Shown one piece after another: positions 1 through 9,425 of a stretch of DNA of 64,000 bases. Under the pieces are notes generated by a model, which was not told where the DNA came from, ran no database searches, and saw only the letters and a list, made by a program, of their open reading frames with translations. The translations under genes and the position numbers were made by a program. Source of the stretch: Maricaulis sp. (GTDB lineage Bacteria > Pseudomonadota > Alphaproteobacteria > Caulobacterales > Maricaulaceae); the NCBI GenBank assembly GCA_017643585.1, contig JAEPND010000001.1, positions 319,834 to 383,833 of the forward strand, written 5' to 3'. Positions within the stretch are counted from its first letter, which is position 1. Every line of letters starts with the position of its first letter.

Positions 1-443
1 ATCCAGTCGAACGGGATCAGCGTGGTGTGTTCCTCGCCCTCCATATCCAGGAGGACGTCAGTCTCTTCGACGCCGGCGAGCATGCCGCGAAAACGCTTGC
101 GACCCTCGGCCAGGCGATCCAGCTCGATCTTCACCTCATAACCTTCCCAGCGCGCAAAATGGCGCAGGTCGGTCAGCGGGCGGTCGATACCGGGCGAGGA
201 GATTTCCAGGTCATACTCACCGGAAACCGGATCCTCGATTTCAAACACATCGGAGAGGGCGCGCGAGAGGCGCGCGCAATCGTCAACATCGACACCCTTG
301 CCGTCGAGACGATCCGTCATGATCTGCAGGCGCGGGCGCTTGCCGCTCATCACACGTACGCGAACCACTTCCAGACCAAGCTCCTCGGCGAGGGGTTCGG
401 CCAGGTCCAGGATCCGGGCATCTTGTGGCGTCTTGGTCTTCAA
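1..443 (-). CDS. rimP: Ribosome maturation factor RimP, 3' part outside window
   Basis: RimP assists maturation of the 30S ribosomal subunit in the cytoplasm. The reverse strand reads KTKTPQDARILDLAEPLAEELG, then VRVRVMSGKRPRLQIM and the family core GVDVDDCARLSRALSDVFE, followed by YDLEISSPGIDRPL. About 147 residues are visible; the C-terminus lies beyond the left edge. No ATG precedes the conserved N-terminus, so I chose a TTG at 441–443, with a GGAG five bases upstream. It lies downstream of trmB on the same strand but has its own promoter-like sequence and a leader hairpin. In most bacteria rimP leads the nusA–infB operon, whose remaining genes would lie to the left of the window. Confidence 0.9.
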   Translation of the reverse strand, partial: MKTKTPQDARILDLAEPLAEELGLEVVRVRVMSGKRPRLQIMTDRLDGKGVDVDDCARLSRALSDVFEIEDPVSGEYDLEISSPGIDRPLTDLRHFARWEGYEVKIELDRLAEGRKRFRGMLAGVEETDVLLDMEGEEHTTLIPFDW

Positions 444-460
444 AACAGCTCCGCAGAAAC

Positions 461-490
461 AAAAAAGAGCGGCCGCCTCCGCGACCGCTC
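461..490 (-). terminator. Terminator-like hairpin in the rimP leader
   Basis: On the minus strand, a 10-bp stem (GAGCGGTCGC against GCGGCCGCTC, one G·U pair) with a GGAG loop is followed directly by six T residues. This is a textbook intrinsic terminator shape. It lies only 17 nt before the rimP start codon and downstream of a promoter-like sequence, so it may act as an attenuator for rimP rather than, or as well as, an end for the trmB transcript. Confidence 0.75.
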
Positions 491-529
491 GATTGCATCA
501 TCCAATGCGATCGAACATTTGGTGGCCGC

Positions 530-558
530 TATATACGCCTGTCGGGCAAGGATGGCAA
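530..558 (-). promoter_or_regulatory. Sigma-70-type promoter for rimP
   Basis: The minus strand has TTGCCA (558–553), exactly 17 bp, then TATATA (535–530), close to the housekeeping consensus. It sits just after the trmB stop codon. Transcription would start near 523 and give a leader of about 80 nt containing the terminator-like hairpin before rimP. Confidence 0.6.
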
Positions 559-566
559 GCGCCGAT

Positions 567-1253
567 CTAGGCCCGAACCCAGTCCATGAAAACGGGCGCG
601 CAATCACCGAGGTTTTTGGACTCATAGCGGGTCTGGATGTGATCCGGGGGCGGCACCCGCCAATCATCTGCGACGCTGGCCTGCCAGATGAAGCGTGCAT
701 CCTGCTCGAACTCGATCATGCAATGATCGGCATAGGACTTCACATCCGTCGCGATCCGCAGCTTGCCGCCCGGTTTGAGGATGCGGGCAAAGTCATCCCG
801 CGTCGATGGCTGCACAAATCGCCGCTTGGCATGCCGTTTCTTGTGCCAGGGATCCGGGAAGAGCAGGAAGATCCGATCGAGACTTTCAGCCTTGAAACGC
901 GGCAGGACATCCCGCGCATCACCACGGTGCAGGCAGAGATTCTCCAGCCCCAGTTCCTCGCGATAGGTCAGCGCCTTGGCCACCCCGTTCAGAAAGGGCT
1001 CGATGCCGATATAGCCCGTCTGCGGATGTCGTTCCGCCTGGCCCGCCAGATGCTCACCGCCGCCGAAGCCGATCTCCAGCACATGCGAACCCATGCCAGG
1101 CAGCAATTGCGCAGCATCAATCTCACCGGCGGCCGGCAGGTCAATGCCGGGCAGGACGTTGTCTACCAGACCCTGCTGGCGCGCGGACAAGGGTTTCCCC
1201 TGCGCACGGCCAAAGAGCCGAAATTCCGGTCGATCTGTTTCCTGTTTCGTCAT
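567..1253 (-). CDS. trmB: tRNA (guanine-N7-)-methyltransferase TrmB
   Basis: TrmB uses S-adenosylmethionine to methylate G46 of the tRNA variable loop. The 228-residue protein has the normal family length. It carries the SAM-binding motif EIGFGGGEH around residue 60, the acidic GDARDVL strand, the signature [14 protein letters not shown] around residue 130, and the C-terminal TRYESKNL segment. It lies 40 bp downstream of an XRE regulator in a leftward run. In many alphaproteobacteria metK sits between these two genes; here there is no room for it. Confidence 0.95.
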   Translation of the reverse strand: MTKQETDRPEFRLFGRAQGKPLSARQQGLVDNVLPGIDLPAAGEIDAAQLLPGMGSHVLEIGFGGGEHLAGQAERHPQTGYIGIEPFLNGVAKALTYREELGLENLCLHRGDARDVLPRFKAESLDRIFLLFPDPWHKKRHAKRRFVQPSTRDDFARILKPGGKLRIATDVKSYADHCMIEFEQDARFIWQASVADDWRVPPPDHIQTRYESKNLGDCAPVFMDWVRA

Positions 1254-1293
1254 GCCGGGGCGTTTAGCGGCTTTTCAGCCGCAAATCACCCCT

Positions 1294-1731
1294 TCAGCGT
1301 GCCATCTCTTCTTCGCTGGCCAGCGTGCGCACCAATTCCAGTACGCGACGACGGACCTTGGCGTCCTTGATGCGGGAAAAACTCTCCGCCAGGGACACAC
1401 CGTCCGAGCTCTGGATAAAATCATAGACAATGGGGGTCTGGTCATTCTCGGCCATCATTCCCATTGATTCCTGGTCATTGAGACCCTCGAAGAAGAACTG
1501 GACCGGCACTTCCAGAACGCGGGACAAGCGGTAGAGCCGGCTTGCGCCCACGCGGTTCGCACCGCGCTCGTATTTCTGGACTTGCTGGAAGGTCACTCCG
1601 AGTTCATCGCCAAGTTTTTCCTGGCTCATCCGGAGCAATTGCCTGCGGAGACGAATTCTGGAACCGACATGGACGTCTACGGGGTTTGGACCCCGAGGGC
1701 TGACTTTTTCAATCGTGTCACCCTGCAACAT
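1294..1731 (-). CDS. XRE-family regulator, PraR-like
   Basis: A small cytoplasmic DNA-binding protein with a Cro/CI helix-turn-helix at about residues 20–75 (VGSRIRLRRQLLRMSQEKLGD, then GVTFQQVQKYERGANRV). The C-terminal tail is ESFSRIKDAKVRRRVLELVRTLA. Length and context beside lnt match the short alphaproteobacterial regulators of the PraR type, which control adhesion and quorum-sensing genes in rhizobia; that role is inferred only from similarity. I chose the ATG at 1731 because it has a strong AGAGAGGTGAG upstream; an in-frame start at 1764 lacks one. A TATACT (minus strand, 1783–1778) could be its -10 box, but I see no good -35. Confidence 0.85.
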   Translation of the reverse strand: MLQGDTIEKVSPRGPNPVDVHVGSRIRLRRQLLRMSQEKLGDELGVTFQQVQKYERGANRVGASRLYRLSRVLEVPVQFFFEGLNDQESMGMMAENDQTPIVYDFIQSSDGVSLAESFSRIKDAKVRRRVLELVRTLASEEEMAR

Positions 1732-1794
1732 GCGTCTCACCTCTCTTTCGGACTGCGAGCACAACCCGTGTTTGGCAGTATAGCAGAGTTCAGG

Positions 1795-3402
1795 TCAGAG
1801 CTGCGAGGTTTTTTGTTTTTTTATAAAACGAAATTTCTGCAAAACCAGCCCGGCGATTACATTTAAGGTCATGAACCAAAACAATAAATCGCCATACAAA
1901 GCATAAGGTGTCGGCTCAAGTGCTCGCGGCAATGTGACATCGAACGCACCCTCTTGGTCTGGCGACACCATGACAGGCATGCGCCCGAGCGGGTCAACAA
2001 CACCGGAAAAGCCGCGCGAGGCTGATCGCACCAGCGGAATACCTGCCTCGATGCTGCGATAACGCGATTGCACCAGATGTTGGCGCGGTCCGCTGGTATC
2101 GCCAAACCAGGCATCATTGGACAGGTTGAAGAACCATTCCGGCCGCTCGGATGTGGACTGCCAGAAATGCGGGAAGATCGCCTCGTAACAGATCAGCGGC
2201 ATCATCGGCGGCACACCGGGAATATCTGCCACGATGGCTCGGGGTCCGGGCGTGAATTGCAGACGCGCAAACTCATCGAAACCGATCGCCGAGATCAGCC
2301 AGGCCAGCGGGATGGTTTCGCCGAAGGGTACCAGCAGCACCTTGTCATACAAGGCGTCGACATGCAGCGAACCCTGCTCGAAACGCACAGCTGACAAGGC
2401 GTTGTGATAGACGATCTCGTCACCGGCGCGCGCCCGGCGGTTGATCCCCGCAATCAATGCAGGGCCATCATTCAGCGCGGCCCCCAGACGTGAGAGGGTC
2501 TGCCCGTCCTCCAGCATGTAGATGGGCAAGGCGCCTTCGGGCCACAAGACGTGGGTGACGTCCTCCAGGCCTGGCCGGTTTGTCAGCGCCATATAACGGT
2601 CACGGGCAAGGTCCGCGCCACCGTCGCCCCATTTCTCAGCCTGGGTAATATTGGAATGCGCAATGCGGAAGCGCACGCCTTCCACATCCGGCACTGTGGT
2701 GCCCATCAGGCGCAGGCCACCCGCAAAAAAGAGGATGCACAGCAATGCAAACCCCGACAGGGCGGGCAAAAGCCGGCGCGGCGCGAGATTTTTGGTCGCC
2801 GCAACCGCCGGAGCTGCGAACATCAACAGAGTCAGGAAGCTGAGCCCGTAAACCCCCAGCCAGGAAGCGGCCTGGCTGACGGCGCCACCCGCTGGCCAGG
2901 TATAGGCGGGCAGGTTCCAGGGTAATCCGCTGAACACATGACCGCGCAGCCATTCCGTGAGCGCGAACAGCGCCGCAAATGTGAGGACACGCCACTCGGT
3001 ATTCTGGGCAAAGCGCGCATAAAGGGCGCCCGCCATCCCCCAGAACGCCGCAAGGAGCGCCGCGAACAGCGGCAGGGCGATCGGTACCAGCGCCGCGAAT
3101 TCAGGACCTCGATTGATGAAGGCAAACCCGACCCAATAGGTACCGGCCAGGAAGTACCCCATGCCGAACACGAACCCGGAGACAAACCCGCCGCGCAGGG
3201 GTTTGGGCCCGCGCCTCATACCGTCCAGCCGCCATAACAGGGCAGACAGGCTGACAATCCAGATCGGCCAGACATGATAGGGCGCCATGGCCAGTGCCGC
3301 AGCGGCGCCGGCCAGGAATAGCAGGACCAGGCCACGCCATCCCGCGAGATGACGAAGTCGCGCGCGCCAGTTCCAGGGCTGAAATCGGCGATCGACCTGC
3401 AA
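1795..3402 (-). CDS. lnt: Apolipoprotein N-acyltransferase Lnt
   Basis: Lnt adds the third acyl chain to the N-terminal cysteine of lipoproteins in the inner membrane. The 535-residue protein has several N-terminal membrane helices followed by a nitrilase-like domain. The catalytic triad is visible as Glu in WPEGALP, Lys in YDKVLLVPFGE and Cys in PLICYEAIFP. The last helix is FWFMTLNVIAGLVL near the C-terminus. The start is TTG, 2 bp after the corC stop codon, with GGCGGA upstream, so translation is probably coupled to corC. Several lipoproteins encoded in this window would be substrates. Confidence 0.95.
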   Translation of the reverse strand: MQVDRRFQPWNWRARLRHLAGWRGLVLLFLAGAAAALAMAPYHVWPIWIVSLSALLWRLDGMRRGPKPLRGGFVSGFVFGMGYFLAGTYWVGFAFINRGPEFAALVPIALPLFAALLAAFWGMAGALYARFAQNTEWRVLTFAALFALTEWLRGHVFSGLPWNLPAYTWPAGGAVSQAASWLGVYGLSFLTLLMFAAPAVAATKNLAPRRLLPALSGFALLCILFFAGGLRLMGTTVPDVEGVRFRIAHSNITQAEKWGDGGADLARDRYMALTNRPGLEDVTHVLWPEGALPIYMLEDGQTLSRLGAALNDGPALIAGINRRARAGDEIVYHNALSAVRFEQGSLHVDALYDKVLLVPFGETIPLAWLISAIGFDEFARLQFTPGPRAIVADIPGVPPMMPLICYEAIFPHFWQSTSERPEWFFNLSNDAWFGDTSGPRQHLVQSRYRSIEAGIPLVRSASRGFSGVVDPLGRMPVMVSPDQEGAFDVTLPRALEPTPYALYGDLLFWFMTLNVIAGLVLQKFRFIKKQKTSQL

Positions 3403-3404
3403 GC

Positions 3405-4253
3405 TTATTCCGCCGGTTTTCCGGCCCGCGCCGCGCGGACACGCATCCGCCGGATGCGGCGCTGATCGGCTTCAAGCACTTCAAATTCATAGCCGGTCGC
3501 GTGACGGATCACCTCTCCGCGCTCGGGAATACGCCCCGCGATGGTGAAGACCAGACCGCCTAGGCTGTCGACATCATCATCCTCGTCTTCGGCCGCGATT
3601 TCCTCGCCCACGACGCGTTCGAACTCATCGATCTCGGCACGTGCATCCACATCCCAGACGCCTGGCGCGCGCACGCGGATCAGCGGTGCGTCATCCTCGT
3701 CGTGCTCATCCTCGATCTCGCCCACGATCGGTTCGATCAGATCCTCAAGCGTGACCAGACCATCGGTTCCGCCATATTCATCCACCACCAGGGCCATGTG
3801 CATGCGGCGCGCCTGCATGCGACGCAACAGGTCGCCCGCCTTCATCGATGGCGGTGCGTAAAGCAGCGGGCGGCGAATTTCAGCCAGGACTTCCCGGGAC
3901 GCCCAGCCTTCGGCCCGCCCCCCATCCTCGGATGGAGTGAGATGGGAAACGACGTCCTTGATGTGAACCACGCCGACCGGATCATCCAGTGTCTCACGAT
4001 AGACGGGCAGGCGGGAATGGGAGGCCGAGGAAAATGCTTCTGCCAGTTCGCCCAGCGGTGTGGTCACGTCAACACCGATAATATCGGCGCGCGGGACCAT
4101 TACATCCGCAACCCGCAATTCTTCCAGCGCGTCGGGCTTGATCACATAGGATTGGGAGGATTTCGCCTTGTCGTCCGCAGCAGTGTCGGAGCCGTTGAAA
4201 ATGGAGCGGAGCCAGGATGTGTCTGATCCGCCCGGACTGGAGCCGTCACTCAT
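3405..4253 (-). CDS. corC: CorC/HlyC-family CBS-pair protein
   Basis: A cytoplasmic protein of 282 residues, of the length seen when the membrane DUF21 domain is absent. Paired CBS domains span about residues 45–170 (VADVMVPRADIIGVD, GVVHIKDVVSHL, RRMHMALVVDEYGGTDGLVTLEDLIEPIVGEI), followed by a CorC_HlyC transporter-associated domain that includes DSLGGLVFTIAGRIPERGE. Family members are implicated in magnesium or cobalt efflux. The start overlaps the ybeY stop as ATGA, part of the phoH–ybeY–corC–lnt coupled group found widely in proteobacteria. Confidence 0.9.
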   Translation of the reverse strand: MSDGSSPGGSDTSWLRSIFNGSDTAADDKAKSSQSYVIKPDALEELRVADVMVPRADIIGVDVTTPLGELAEAFSSASHSRLPVYRETLDDPVGVVHIKDVVSHLTPSEDGGRAEGWASREVLAEIRRPLLYAPPSMKAGDLLRRMQARRMHMALVVDEYGGTDGLVTLEDLIEPIVGEIEDEHDEDDAPLIRVRAPGVWDVDARAEIDEFERVVGEEIAAEDEDDDVDSLGGLVFTIAGRIPERGEVIRHATGYEFEVLEADQRRIRRMRVRAARAGKPAE

Positions 4254-4732
4254 TCTAATGTGCCCTCATGGGTCGTTTCGTCGAGCGCATAAGGATCTGC
4301 GATCCCCAGACGCGCCAGCGCCCGTCGCTCAATGCCTTCCATTTCGTCTGCTTCAGCATCTGTCAGGTGATCATACCCTTGCAGATGCAAAAATCCATGC
4401 ACTATCAGGTGACTGAGGTGATTTTCCACGCTGATGCCCTTGGCCAGCGCCTCCTGCTCGACCACACCCCAGGCCAGGGCGATATCGCCCAGCTGGTTTT
4501 CCGCACCCTCCACAGCGGGAAAGGACAACACATTGGTCGGGCCCGACTTGCCCCGGAAACGCGCATTCAGCTCGGCGACCGGCGCATCACCCGTCAGCAG
4601 GACGGCGACCACGCCGGGATGACCGTCACCAATCTCGGCCAGTGCCGCATCGAGACATGACTGCACTTGCCGGGTCTTGCCCTTCAGAGCATCCCAACTG
4701 TCATCCTCGACGATGACATCGACTGCGTTCAT
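4250..4732 (-). CDS. ybeY: Endoribonuclease YbeY (rRNA maturation factor)
   Basis: A zinc-dependent RNase involved in 16S rRNA 3'-end maturation and ribosome quality control. The 160-residue protein has the diagnostic metal-binding motif HLIVHGFLHLQGYDH near residues 110–124 and the preceding TNVLSFPA strand. Start and stop overlap phoH and corC by 4 bp each (ATGA), so the genes are very likely cotranslated. Confidence 0.95.
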   Translation of the reverse strand: MNAVDVIVEDDSWDALKGKTRQVQSCLDAALAEIGDGHPGVVAVLLTGDAPVAELNARFRGKSGPTNVLSFPAVEGAENQLGDIALAWGVVEQEALAKGISVENHLSHLIVHGFLHLQGYDHLTDAEADEMEGIERRALARLGIADPYALDETTHEGTLE

Positions 4733-5751
4733 GAGCTGTCGCGCGGTGACTTGGCCGCATCCTCTTCATAGGCCGCCACGATACGGGCGACGAGGTCATG
4801 GCGCACGACGTCATTGCGATCAAAGGTGATCGTGGCCACACCCTTGGTCCTGGCCAGGATGGACAGGGCATGCGGCAAGCCAGAGGGATCGCGCGGGTGC
4901 AGGTCGCACTGGCTGGGATCGCCCGTCACCGCCATGCGGGAGCCTTCACCCAGACGGGTCAGCACCATCTGCATCTGCGCGCGTGACGTGTTCTGGGCCT
5001 CGTCGACAACAATGAAGGCGCGGTTGAGCGTTCGGCCACGCATGAAGGCGATCGGTGCCACCTCGATACGGCCATCCTCGCGCATCTTCTCCAGCTGGCT
5101 GCGCCCCAGCGTATCGGCCAGCGCATCCCAGACCGGCAGCAGATAGGGATCGACCTTTTCGGTCAGATCGCCCGGCAGGAAACCCAGCTTTTCACCGGCC
5201 TCGACGGCCGGGCGCGTGATGATCAGCTTCTCGACCTTGCGCTGGACCAGCAGCGAGGCGCCATAGGCCACGGCCAGCAGCGTCTTGCCGGTTCCGGCGG
5301 GACCGACGCCGAAAATCAGGTCATAGGCCTTCTCATTCTTGAGCGCGCGCACATAGGTGCGCTGGCCTTCGGTGCGGGCAATCAGGCTGGAACCGCGCGG
5401 GACGCGGATGACCCCGTCATCCTCGGCACCGCTTTCCTCGTCGTCGCGCGTACGCAACGCCGCCCGTACAGCCGCCTCGTCACAGGTCAGGCCGTGCTCC
5501 AGGCTTGCATAAAGGCGCCGCAGCACGCGTTTGGCTTCGTCGCGAGCCTCGGCAGTATCGCCACTGATGACGATCTGGCCGGCGCCCGGCGCACCGAGCC
5601 GTACATCCAGCTCTTCCTCGATCAGGATGAGAAAGCGGTCACCCGGACCGGCAATCGCGCGAACGCGGTCCTTGTCATCCAGATGCAGGGTTTCCGAGGC
5701 CTGGCGGCGGGGCCGGGCTGCACGTTTACGAGACGTCGGTTGGCTGCTCAC
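4729..5751 (-). CDS. phoH: PhoH-like ATPase
   Basis: A cytoplasmic P-loop ATPase of the PhoH family, 340 residues. The Walker [11 protein letters not shown] is near residue 150, the Walker B is FIVVDEAQN, and there is a downstream [10 protein letters not shown] basic N-terminus ([11 protein letters not shown]) precedes a short KH-like region. The start is GTG overlapping the miaB stop as GTGA. The pairing with ybeY is conserved and suggests a role in RNA metabolism; the exact function of the family is unsettled. Confidence 0.93.
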   Translation of the reverse strand: MSSQPTSRKRAARPRRQASETLHLDDKDRVRAIAGPGDRFLILIEEELDVRLGAPGAGQIVISGDTAEARDEAKRVLRRLYASLEHGLTCDEAAVRAALRTRDDEESGAEDDGVIRVPRGSSLIARTEGQRTYVRALKNEKAYDLIFGVGPAGTGKTLLAVAYGASLLVQRKVEKLIITRPAVEAGEKLGFLPGDLTEKVDPYLLPVWDALADTLGRSQLEKMREDGRIEVAPIAFMRGRTLNRAFIVVDEAQNTSRAQMQMVLTRLGEGSRMAVTGDPSQCDLHPRDPSGLPHALSILARTKGVATITFDRNDVVRHDLVARIVAAYEEDAAKSPRDSS

Positions 5752-7118
5752 GCGGCGCTTTGCTCCGAGGTTACAAGAATGCCGGAGAGGGCATTGCGGC
5801 TGGCGCCCTCGATCCGAACATTCCCGATCTTGCCGATCATATCAGCTGGCGCCTCGACATGCACGGCCTGCAGATAGGGACTGCGGCCATGCAGCTGGCC
5901 GTCCAGGCGACCAGGACGCTCGAACAGGACCGGCAGGGTCTGTCCGATCTGGCTTTCGTTGAAAGCGACCTGCTGTTCGTTTAACAGCGCCTGCAGCGCC
6001 AAGAGACGCTCGGTCTTCACCTCTTCAGCGACCTGGTTGAACATCGCTGCGCCCGGCGTACCGGGGCGTTTGGAGTATTTGAACGAGAAACAAGAGGCGT
6101 AGTTCACGTCCCGAACCAGCTGCATTGTCGCTTCGAAATCCTTGTCCGTCTCCCCCGGGAAGCCGACAATCATGTCGCCGGAGATGGCGATGTCAGGACG
6201 CGCTGCGCGCAGACGCTCGATAATCGCCAGGTATTCTTCCGCCGTGTGCTGGCGGTTCATGGCCTTGAGGATCTTGTCCGACCCGGCCTGAACCGGCAGG
6301 TGGAAATACGGCATCAGCTTGGGCGTGTCGGCAAAGGCGTTGATGAGATCATCATCCATGTCACGCGGGTGGCTGGTGGTGAAACGAATGCGTTCGATAC
6401 CACCGATCAGTGCCAGGTGACGCACCAGCTGGCCCAGCCCCCACGGGCCGTCAGCCTCGCTGCCCGCCGGCGCCTCGCCGTGGAAGGCGTTGACGTTCTG
6501 GCCCAGCAGGGTGACTTCGCGCACACCCTTGGCCGCCAGCGCGCGGACTTCGGCAACGATCTGGTCAACCGGACGCGACCACTCGGCGCCACGCGTGTAG
6601 GGCACGACACAGAAGGTGCAGAACTTGTCGCAACCCTCCTGCACGGTGATAAAGGCCGTATAGCCATCCACCTGGCGGTCATTGCCCAGCCGGTCGAACT
6701 TGTCCTCGACCTCAAATTCCGTGTCCAGCGCCTCGCCGCGCGCGCGATGCGTTTTGGCGATCAGCTCGGGAAGCTTGTGATAGGTCTGCGGGCCGACAAC
6801 CAGGTCCACGACCGGCGCGCGCTTCATGATCTCCGCGCCTTCCGCCTGGGCCACACAGCCAGCCACAGCGATGGTCATGCCACCCTCATCGGCCTTGGCT
6901 TCCTTCAGCGGGCGCAGGCGACCGAGCTCGGAATACACCTTCTCTGCCGCCTTCTCACGAATGTGACAGGTGTTCAGGATCACAAGATCAGCGCCATCAG
7001 GCTCCTCGGCCGGCTCATAGCCGAGCGGGTGCAGAACATCCTTCATCCTCTCGGAATCATAGACATTCATCTGGCAGCCATAGGTCTTGATAAACAGGCG
7101 TTTACGCGCGTCGCTCAT
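5748..7118 (-). CDS. miaB: tRNA methylthiotransferase MiaB
   Basis: A radical-SAM enzyme converting i6A37 to ms2i6A37 in tRNAs reading UNN codons. The 456-residue protein has the N-terminal UPF0004 domain ([40 protein letters not shown]), which supplies three cysteines for the auxiliary cluster. The radical-SAM triad CDKFCTFC is near residue 165, and a C-terminal TRAM domain contains [12 protein letters not shown]. It starts a coupled leftward run into phoH. Confidence 0.96.
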   Translation of the reverse strand: MSDARKRLFIKTYGCQMNVYDSERMKDVLHPLGYEPAEEPDGADLVILNTCHIREKAAEKVYSELGRLRPLKEAKADEGGMTIAVAGCVAQAEGAEIMKRAPVVDLVVGPQTYHKLPELIAKTHRARGEALDTEFEVEDKFDRLGNDRQVDGYTAFITVQEGCDKFCTFCVVPYTRGAEWSRPVDQIVAEVRALAAKGVREVTLLGQNVNAFHGEAPAGSEADGPWGLGQLVRHLALIGGIERIRFTTSHPRDMDDDLINAFADTPKLMPYFHLPVQAGSDKILKAMNRQHTAEEYLAIIERLRAARPDIAISGDMIVGFPGETDKDFEATMQLVRDVNYASCFSFKYSKRPGTPGAAMFNQVAEEVKTERLLALQALLNEQQVAFNESQIGQTLPVLFERPGRLDGQLHGRSPYLQAVHVEAPADMIGKIGNVRIEGASRNALSGILVTSEQSAA

Positions 7119-7167
7119 TCGAATTCGTCAATCCAGCAGCCTTCGACCCTGTGCCGAAGAGGCCGGG

Positions 7168-7196
7168 GTTATGCTTGAAAACCCCTTGCAGGGCAA
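7168..7196 (-). promoter_or_regulatory. Possible promoter upstream of miaB
   Basis: The minus strand has TTGCCC (7196–7191), a 17-bp spacer and CATAAC (7173–7168), 50 bp before the miaB start codon. A short CTTGC/GCAAG inverted repeat followed by GGGGTTTT overlaps it and could be a weak terminator for the upstream transporter gene. Both calls are tentative. Confidence 0.35.
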
Positions 7197-7205
7197 GAGG
7201 AGTGG

Positions 7206-8489
7206 CTATTCTGCTTCGCGCGGGGTGACGGGAGAGGGTTCACTCTCCGGCGTGGTCTCGTTGGCGCGGCCGTCATCCTTGCGGCGTGCCCAGAAGATTA
7301 TGCTCAAGGACCCGACGGTTATCCCTGCAGCGAGGAAGAAGGGCGCGCCGGACCAAACCGGTGCCACCCCGTCCTGTGTCGCGTAGCGAAAAACGGACGG
7401 CAAGATCAACGGCCCGATGAAATTCGCGAGGCTTGTGAGCCCGGTCATGGCGCCCTGGAGTTCGCCCTGGGCATTGGGCGGTACGATCCGTGACATCACG
7501 CCATTGATCGCCGGGCCGCCAATATTCCCGATCGATCCGATCAGCACGATCACGTAAACCATCCAGCCTGCGGTCGCCAAGCCGTAGCCAATATAGCCCA
7601 GCGTCGCGAGCGTGAGCGAGATTATGATGGCGCGCCACTCACCCATAGCCGGCACCAGCCGACCTGTGAGCCCGCCCTGAACAATCGCGGTTGTGACACC
7701 CACAAACATCAGCGACAGCCCGATATCACCATCGCTCCACTCGAACCGGTAGGCCGCAAAATAGGACCAGATTGCGGGATAGACGGAATGTCCCAGCATC
7801 ATCAGGAAGACTGCGCCCAGCATGATGAGCACGGCAGGATATTGCCGCATCTGCCAGAGCGCCCCGAACGGGTTGGCCCGCATGATGTCGAACTTGCGAC
7901 GGTTCTCCGGCTGCAGCGTTTCCGGCAGGACGATCAGGCCATAGATCAAATTGGCGCCAGCCAGGATTGCGGCCGCAAAAAAAGGCGCGCGCGGACCGTA
8001 GAACTCACCCAGAAAGCCTCCGACAGCCGGCCCGATAATGAAGCCCAACCCGAAGGCGGCCCCGATCATGCCAAAACGCCCGGCCCGCTTTTCCGGTGGG
8101 GTAATGTCAGCAATGAAGGCGTTGGCGGTGGCATAACTGGCCCCAAAAACACCCGCCATGAGGCGGCCGAGCAACAAGAGCCAGAACACCGGCGCAAAGC
8201 CCATGATCGCATAATCGATGGTAAAGCCGGCCAGGGCGCACAGGAGTACGGGCTTGCGGCCAAACCGGTCCGAGAGGCCACCGATGATGGGTGCGAAGAT
8301 GAACTGGGTCAGGGCGTAGACGGCTGTCAGCAAGCCGCCCAGAACGACAGCCTCATTGGGTGCCAGCCCCGTCAGGTCTTCGAGCAGCGATGGCATCACG
8401 GGAATGATCAGGCCGAAGCCGATCATGTCGATCAGCACGGTGATGAAGATGAAGGTGATGGCGTGCTTGCCGGGTTGGCGCGCGGACAT
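7206..8489 (-). CDS. MFS drug-resistance-type transporter (TetA/TCR-like)
   Basis: An inner-membrane proton antiporter-type permease of 427 residues with about twelve hydrophobic helices. The conserved cytoplasmic loop motif after helix 2 is [14 protein letters not shown], and helix 5 carries [19 protein letters not shown], both typical of the tetracycline-resistance (DHA1) branch. No substrate can be read from sequence. It lies 23 bp downstream of fur on the same strand, so the two may be cotranscribed. The C-terminal 25 residues are a charged tail. Confidence 0.88.
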   Translation of the reverse strand: MSARQPGKHAITFIFITVLIDMIGFGLIIPVMPSLLEDLTGLAPNEAVVLGGLLTAVYALTQFIFAPIIGGLSDRFGRKPVLLCALAGFTIDYAIMGFAPVFWLLLLGRLMAGVFGASYATANAFIADITPPEKRAGRFGMIGAAFGLGFIIGPAVGGFLGEFYGPRAPFFAAAILAGANLIYGLIVLPETLQPENRRKFDIMRANPFGALWQMRQYPAVLIMLGAVFLMMLGHSVYPAIWSYFAAYRFEWSDGDIGLSLMFVGVTTAIVQGGLTGRLVPAMGEWRAIIISLTLATLGYIGYGLATAGWMVYVIVLIGSIGNIGGPAINGVMSRIVPPNAQGELQGAMTGLTSLANFIGPLILPSVFRYATQDGVAPVWSGAPFFLAAGITVGSLSIIFWARRKDDGRANETTPESEPSPVTPREAE

Positions 8490-8512
8490 TTCGTCCCCCT
8501 GACTACTCGCGC

Positions 8513-8932
8513 CTAGTCCTCAGCGCTGGAGAGGGGTACGCCGTAGAGCTCGAGGCGGTGATCGACAAGCTTGTAACCCAGCTTGCGGGCGATCGCTTCC
8601 TGCAGCCGTTCGATCTCGTCATTCACAAATTCCACGACTTCACCGGACTTTAGGTCGATCAGGTGGTCATGGTGATCGTCCCCGACCTCCTCATAACGCG
8701 ACCTTCCGTCGCGGAAGTCGTGGCGCTCGATAATACCGGCTTCCTCGAACAGGCGAACCGTGCGGTAGACCGTGGCGAGGGAAATGCGCGGATCCTCGGC
8801 GGACGCGCGGCGGTGCAGCTCCTCGGCGTCCGGGTGATCATGGGACATCGACAACACGCGCGCGATCACACGGCGCTGCTCCGTCATGCGGAGGCCTTTT
8901 TCGATACAGATTTTCTCGATGCGGTCCGGCAT
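8513..8932 (-). CDS. fur: Fur-family metal-responsive repressor
   Basis: A dimeric cytoplasmic repressor of metal-uptake genes. The 139-residue protein has a winged-helix N-terminus (MPDRIEKICIEKGLRMTEQR, SLATVYRTVRLFEEAGII) and a C-terminal domain with the HHDHLID metal ligands and VVEFVNDEIERLQ. It lacks the C-terminal CxxC pairs of E. coli Fur, as do the alphaproteobacterial Fur/Mur proteins, so iron or manganese sensing cannot be told apart. I chose the ATG at 8932 because GGGGGAA precedes it and homologues begin there; longer in-frame starts run into rimI. Confidence 0.93.
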   Translation of the reverse strand: MPDRIEKICIEKGLRMTEQRRVIARVLSMSHDHPDAEELHRRASAEDPRISLATVYRTVRLFEEAGIIERHDFRDGRSRYEEVGDDHHDHLIDLKSGEVVEFVNDEIERLQEAIARKLGYKLVDHRLELYGVPLSSAED

Positions 8933-8969
8933 GTTGATTCCCCCGGTTGGATATCGGAGTGATATTCGG

Positions 8970-9425
8970 TCACGCCCCTGTTTGTCCACGCTCCAACAGA
9001 GATTTTCGGAAGATAAGCGCATCATCCCGGCCACGGTAATAACGCGGGCGACGCCCGATTTCCGAGTATCCGGCTCGGGTATAGAGGGCCCGGGCCGGGT
9101 CATTGTGCTGGTTGACTTCGAGAAACATCGAGATTGCGCCACTTTCGCTGACGGCACGCTCGGCTCGATCAAGAACAGCCAGGCCAAGACGCTTTCCCCG
9201 AAAGTCCGGATCAACGCCGATGGTCAGGATTTCCGCCTCGTCAGCGGCGATGCGCACCAGGACAAGCGCGAGGTGACGCGCGTCCTGCTGGATCGCAAAC
9301 GCGAGCGTCGAGGGCATGGAGAGAAGAGAGGCGAACTCGCTGGCTGGCCAGGGCTGGTCGAAACACTTGGCGTGTAGCGCGGCCATGCGCTCGGCACTCT
9401 GAGCGGTCACCTCTTCGGCGATCAC
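8970..9425 (-). CDS. rimI: Ribosomal-protein-alanine N-acetyltransferase RimI
   Basis: A GNAT acetyltransferase of 151 residues. It has the acetyl-CoA loop in ILTIGVDPDFRGKRLGLAVLD and the later strands FLEVNQHNDPARALYTRAGY and RPRYYRG, the usual RimI signatures. The start overlaps the tsaB stop by 4 bp; tsaB–rimI adjacency is very common and supports the call over other GNAT enzymes. Confidence 0.92.
   Translation of the reverse strand: MIAEEVTAQSAERMAALHAKCFDQPWPASEFASLLSMPSTLAFAIQQDARHLALVLVRIAADEAEILTIGVDPDFRGKRLGLAVLDRAERAVSESGAISMFLEVNQHNDPARALYTRAGYSEIGRRPRYYRGRDDALIFRKSLLERGQTGA

Noticed and set aside
27..1370. 447-residue plus-strand frame
   Set aside because: It runs antisense to rimP, trmB and the XRE gene, which have clear family motifs; the frame has no recognisable domain.
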